Of a stretch of DNA of 9,085 bases, positions 6,694 to 9,085 are shown one piece after another. The stretch comes from Bacteroidota bacterium (GTDB lineage: Bacteria; Bacteroidota; Rhodothermia; Rhodothermales; Bin80). The notes beneath the pieces were generated by a model. That model made no database searches, had not been told where the DNA came from, and worked only from the letters and a program-made list of their open reading frames with translations. The stretch covers positions 1-9,085 of the forward strand of contig JAPPBZ010000288.1 of assembly GCA_026702635.1 (NCBI GenBank), read 5' to 3'. The position numbers and the translations under genes are program-made. The first letter of the stretch is position 1, and each line of letters opens with the position of its first letter.

Positions 6694-8583
6694 TCAGTAC
6701 TGCGTATTGCGGAAAAATAGTAGTCCACCACCCAGCCCGCCACTGAATACATCTATGTCTCCGTCCGTGTCAATATCTATAAATGCGGGGACCGCAAGGA
6801 TTGGGAATGGAGCCAGAAGTGTACCGGATTCAACAAATAAGGGTACCTCTATATTTCCCTCATTCATGTAGAGGACAACACCATCGGCTTCGCGCCCCAA
6901 AATCAGATCTTGATCCCCATCTCCGTCCAAGTCGGCGAAGCGGGGGACGCTTCGCCGCCCAACGTCAATGCCCTCAAATTCGTCGCTGACAAGCTCAAAT
7001 TGCGGTATGCTAGGGCTGCCGTTATTGCGATAAAAATTCAGATCTCCCGATGACTCGCCAATGAAAAGATCCAGGTCTCCGTCCGCGTCAATATCTACAA
7101 GGGCAGGTGTGCTGTTACTACCACGGGTGAGCGTTACGGTATTACTTTCATCCAGTACAAAATTTGGTGCACTCGGGGTCCCATCATTACGGAAATACAA
7201 ACTGCCCTTGTTCCAGGTGCCAACCAGCATGTCCAAATCTCCATCTGCATCGAGGTCCGCCACAGCAGGTGCGAGGTTGTAGTGGCCCCCGATGGGAAGC
7301 GGCGATCGTTGTTGCCAGCGAAGATGTCCGGGCACAGAAGTGTTTTCGAAGTAGTGGATTGTGGCGGTATTGAAATCGTGCGTTGAGATCTTGTTGGAGA
7401 TCAGTAGATCCTGATCTCCGTCTGCATCCAGATCAGCAAATACAGGATAGGAATCTGCACCGACATCAATTCCCGACAATAATGTTTTTGTTTTCAGCAC
7501 AAGCCCCTCCGGTGTCGGATCCATGTAGTAGAGGTTGTCCACTGCAGACGTATTTGGGTTGAATGCGCCTCCAAGCACTCCGAACAGTAGTTCAGCGGTT
7601 TCATCCCCATCAAGATCAGCGAAGAGAACAGAATTGTAGCCGCTGGTCTTGATCGGATCGTCAGGCGGATAGGCAACCGGTTCATTGCGAAGGTTCGGCT
7701 CCGCACAGGTTCCGGTATTGGAGATCAGTAAGATGCCCGGCTCAAAAAAATCTCCCCAAAAGAGATCCTCATCGCCGTCCTGATCAATATCGTGAAACGA
7801 AAGAGCATTGGCGCCGTGGAGGGTAGCAAACATACCAAGAATCTCGATATCCTCAAACCGCTCGGTCACAAGGCGAAATCTGGGGAGCCCAGATTCATCT
7901 TTACCTACAGATTCATAGTGCAGTACCGTCCCGCTGACCCGGCCAATAAATAGATCCAGGAGTCCATCACAGTCCAAGTCAATAATGGTTGGGATATTTT
8001 GGCGATCCATAAAGAGTGGTTCACCGTCTGCATCCAGTAATGAATCCAGGGGCGCGGCAAAGGAAGCGGAGGTGGCGGTTCCTTCGTTGCGGAAAAGCCG
8101 CACATAACTGAAGACGGTTTCGCCGATCAAGTCATAGTCGCCGTCCTGATCGAGGTCAACGAATCGGTACCACTCACCTACATCCAGATCTTGATATTGA
8201 TCGCTGCGCCAGGTAAACGAGGGTGCAGTGGTACTGCCGGTATTTTCGAAATACTTGATGTGGCCGGTTAACTCCTGGACAAACAAGTCTAGGTCCTGAT
8301 CGCCATCAATATCAATCAACTGTGGCCTAGGCAGATTGAATCCACCGTGGAATGGATGATCAAGAAACTCTCCATCCACCCCAAATACCTCAATCCCATA
8401 GATCTCCTGAACATAGGAGGGGGGAAACACAGGAGGATCCTGCTGGGTGGTCTGTGTGGTCGCACAGCCTGACAGGAAGGCAAGGGCAAGACCAAGGGCG
8501 ACCCAATTCCTAGCGGGTCCCAAGACCAGTCGGATTTGGCCCCACTTCAAGCATTTTTGTGATTTCACGAGATTCCGAGTCAA
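6694..8583 (-). CDS. FG-GAP/VCBS-repeat lipoprotein
   Basis: This is a predicted envelope lipoprotein. In the longest reading (629 aa) a hydrophobic stretch, about 27-37, ends in the lipobox L37-S-G-C40, so the mature protein should start at the lipidated Cys. A short polar linker follows, then ten repeats, each with a DxDxDGDxDL-type calcium loop (starting near residues 91, 143, 202, 265, 323, 384, 443, 497, 551 and 603). Most continue with a GxxxYFxNxGTxxxPxF-type segment. This pattern is typical of VCBS/FG-GAP propeller proteins, which bind calcium and often mediate surface contacts. No catalytic motif and no T9SS domain are visible. No ATG precedes the lipobox. Starts could be TTG 8583, GTG 8568, TTG 8550 or TTG 8523; the given coordinate is the outer limit, and 8523 or 8550 gives the most normal signal peptide. 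It overlaps the upstream YVTN gene by 14-74 bases, implying co-transcription and probably translational coupling. The ligand is unknown. Confidence 0.87.
   Translation of the reverse strand: MTRNLVKSQKCLKWGQIRLVLGPARNWVALGLALAFLSGCATTQTTQQDPPVFPPSYVQEIYGIEVFGVDGEFLDHPFHGGFNLPRPQLIDIDGDQDLDLFVQELTGHIKYFENTGSTTAPSFTWRSDQYQDLDVGEWYRFVDLDQDGDYDLIGETVFSYVRLFRNEGTATSASFAAPLDSLLDADGEPLFMDRQNIPTIIDLDCDGLLDLFIGRVSGTVLHYESVGKDESGLPRFRLVTERFEDIEILGMFATLHGANALSFHDIDQDGDEDLFWGDFFEPGILLISNTGTCAEPNLRNEPVAYPPDDPIKTSGYNSVLFADLDGDETAELLFGVLGGAFNPNTSAVDNLYYMDPTPEGLVLKTKTLLSGIDVGADSYPVFADLDADGDQDLLISNKISTHDFNTATIHYFENTSVPGHLRWQQRSPLPIGGHYNLAPAVADLDADGDLDMLVGTWNKGSLYFRNDGTPSAPNFVLDESNTVTLTRGSNSTPALVDIDADGDLDLFIGESSGDLNFYRNNGSPSIPQFELVSDEFEGIDVGRRSVPRFADLDGDGDQDLILGREADGVVLYMNEGNIEVPLFVESGTLLAPFPILAVPAFIDIDTDGDIDVFSGGLGGGLLFFRNTQY
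6748..8313 (-). repeat. Ten degenerate coding repeats (calcium-loop blades)
   Basis: The ten DxDxDGDxD loops of the lipoprotein recur every 52-63 codons. At DNA level they show as recurring 'agatc-ccgtc-gcatc'-like stretches on the plus strand, for example near 6904-6933, 7073-7095 and 7410-7438. The copies are diverged at the base level, so this is an old protein repeat and not a recent tandem duplication. Confidence 0.8.
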
Positions 8584-9085
8584 TTACTGCAATGACCCCT
8601 GGGAGATGGCCATCCTTCCATGTGTATCGGCCCGAATAGGCTCCATTGAGATTGTTGTTGGAGATATATACGTTGTGCCCGTCCGGTGAGATGGCAGCTC
8701 CATGAGGCTCTGAAAGTCCGTCAACGGTTGCTGCAACTGTGCGCTCTGCAACATCTACAACCGTTACACGATTGCCCATCTTGTTGCCGAACCAGACAAA
8801 ATTCCCATCTGGACTGAACACAGGATGCCAAGGTGCCATTCCAACCTTGATGGATCCGTCAGGAACTGGCTTAAAAGGATCGGACGACAGGTCAAAGAAG
8901 AGAAACTCGCCGGTGAGCTGCCCTCCCGCGACCATCATCTGACCATCTGGAGATACAGCAAATTGCACTAGTGTGTGTGGATCTCCTTGGAGCCTCCGCA
9001 TAAAGAATGCCTCGGCAGCGACATCAACCACGAACATGTCATTTTGTACAAGGCTTGCTACGTACACATCCTTACCCCGTGGATT
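8510..9085 (-). CDS. YVTN/WD40-like beta-propeller protein (C-terminal part)
   Basis: The frame is open to the right edge, so the start lies outside; 191 residues are visible, ending at TAG 8510-8512. Three SPDG turns, at about visible residues 45, 91 and 133, are spaced 46 and 42 residues apart. Each is followed by a hydrophobic strand, and two carry VxVVD/IAVID strands of the YVTN family (VTVVDVAERTVAATV; VIAVIDSESREI). Such propellers are usually exported and sit in the periplasm or at the cell surface; some accompany cytochromes or metal-binding proteins, but no haem motif is visible here. The end, GPNPTGLGTR, resembles the natural end of a last blade, so I see no truncation. The gene is upstream of, and overlaps, the FG-GAP lipoprotein, so the two are probably one operon. 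Function and export signal cannot be judged from this part. Confidence 0.85.
   Translation of the reverse strand, partial: NPRGKDVYVASLVQNDMFVVDVAAEAFFMRRLQGDPHTLVQFAVSPDGQMMVAGGQLTGEFLFFDLSSDPFKPVPDGSIKVGMAPWHPVFSPDGNFVWFGNKMGNRVTVVDVAERTVAATVDGLSEPHGAAISPDGHNVYISNNNLNGAYSGRYTWKDGHLPGVIAVIDSESREITKMLEVGPNPTGLGTR

Noticed and set aside
8510..8583. Frameshift joining the YVTN protein and the FG-GAP lipoprotein into one gene
   Set aside because: The upstream protein ends like a normal last blade and the downstream one begins with a proper lipoprotein signal and lipobox, which would be meaningless inside a fusion.

Overview
The window looks like chromosomal DNA of a Bacteroidota/Rhodothermota-type bacterium of roughly balanced GC. 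The first gene ends in a type IX secretion (T9SS) C-terminal sorting domain, which is confined to the Bacteroidota superphylum. The two housekeeping proteins (CCA-adding enzyme with HD domain, B12-dependent ribonucleotide reductase) read, from memory, like Rhodothermales homologues. This placement is inference; no marker RNA gene is present.

Layout: (1) 2-574 (+), the 3' end of a secreted carbohydrate-binding-like protein with a T9SS sorting domain, cut by the left edge. (2) 575-838, a 264-base gap with nothing firm. (3) 839-2425 (+), tRNA CCA-adding enzyme with an HD domain. (4) 2414-2812 (-), an unrecognised 132-aa acidic protein, convergent with and overlapping the previous gene by 12 bases. 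(5) 2813-3129, a 317-base divergent control region with a perfect DnaA-box sequence, an inverted near-match, a five-unit helically phased TGTG/TGGTG array, a sigma70-like promoter and a hairpin at the expected transcription start. (6) 3130-6090 (+), class II ribonucleotide reductase NrdJ, complete and intein-free. (7) 6091-6379, a gap without a convincing gene. (8) 6380-6631 (+), a small predicted three-helix membrane protein. (9) 6694-8583 (-), a lipoprotein with ten FG-GAP/VCBS calcium-loop repeats. (10) 8510-9085 (-), the C-terminal part of a YVTN-type beta-propeller, cut by the right edge and overlapping the lipoprotein gene.

The genes form no single pathway. tRNA maturation and dNTP synthesis are housekeeping functions. 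The two minus-strand propeller-like genes at the right end appear to form a translationally coupled envelope operon. The left gene encodes an exported or cell-surface protein.

I see no CRISPR array, insertion sequence, tRNA/rRNA, toxin-antitoxin or recognisable defence locus. The most unusual part is the nrdJ control region. It may mean that DnaA or a related factor controls dNTP synthesis, or it may be a dispersed intergenic repeat that happens to carry DnaA-like ends. The coupled FG-GAP lipoprotein/YVTN pair comes second.
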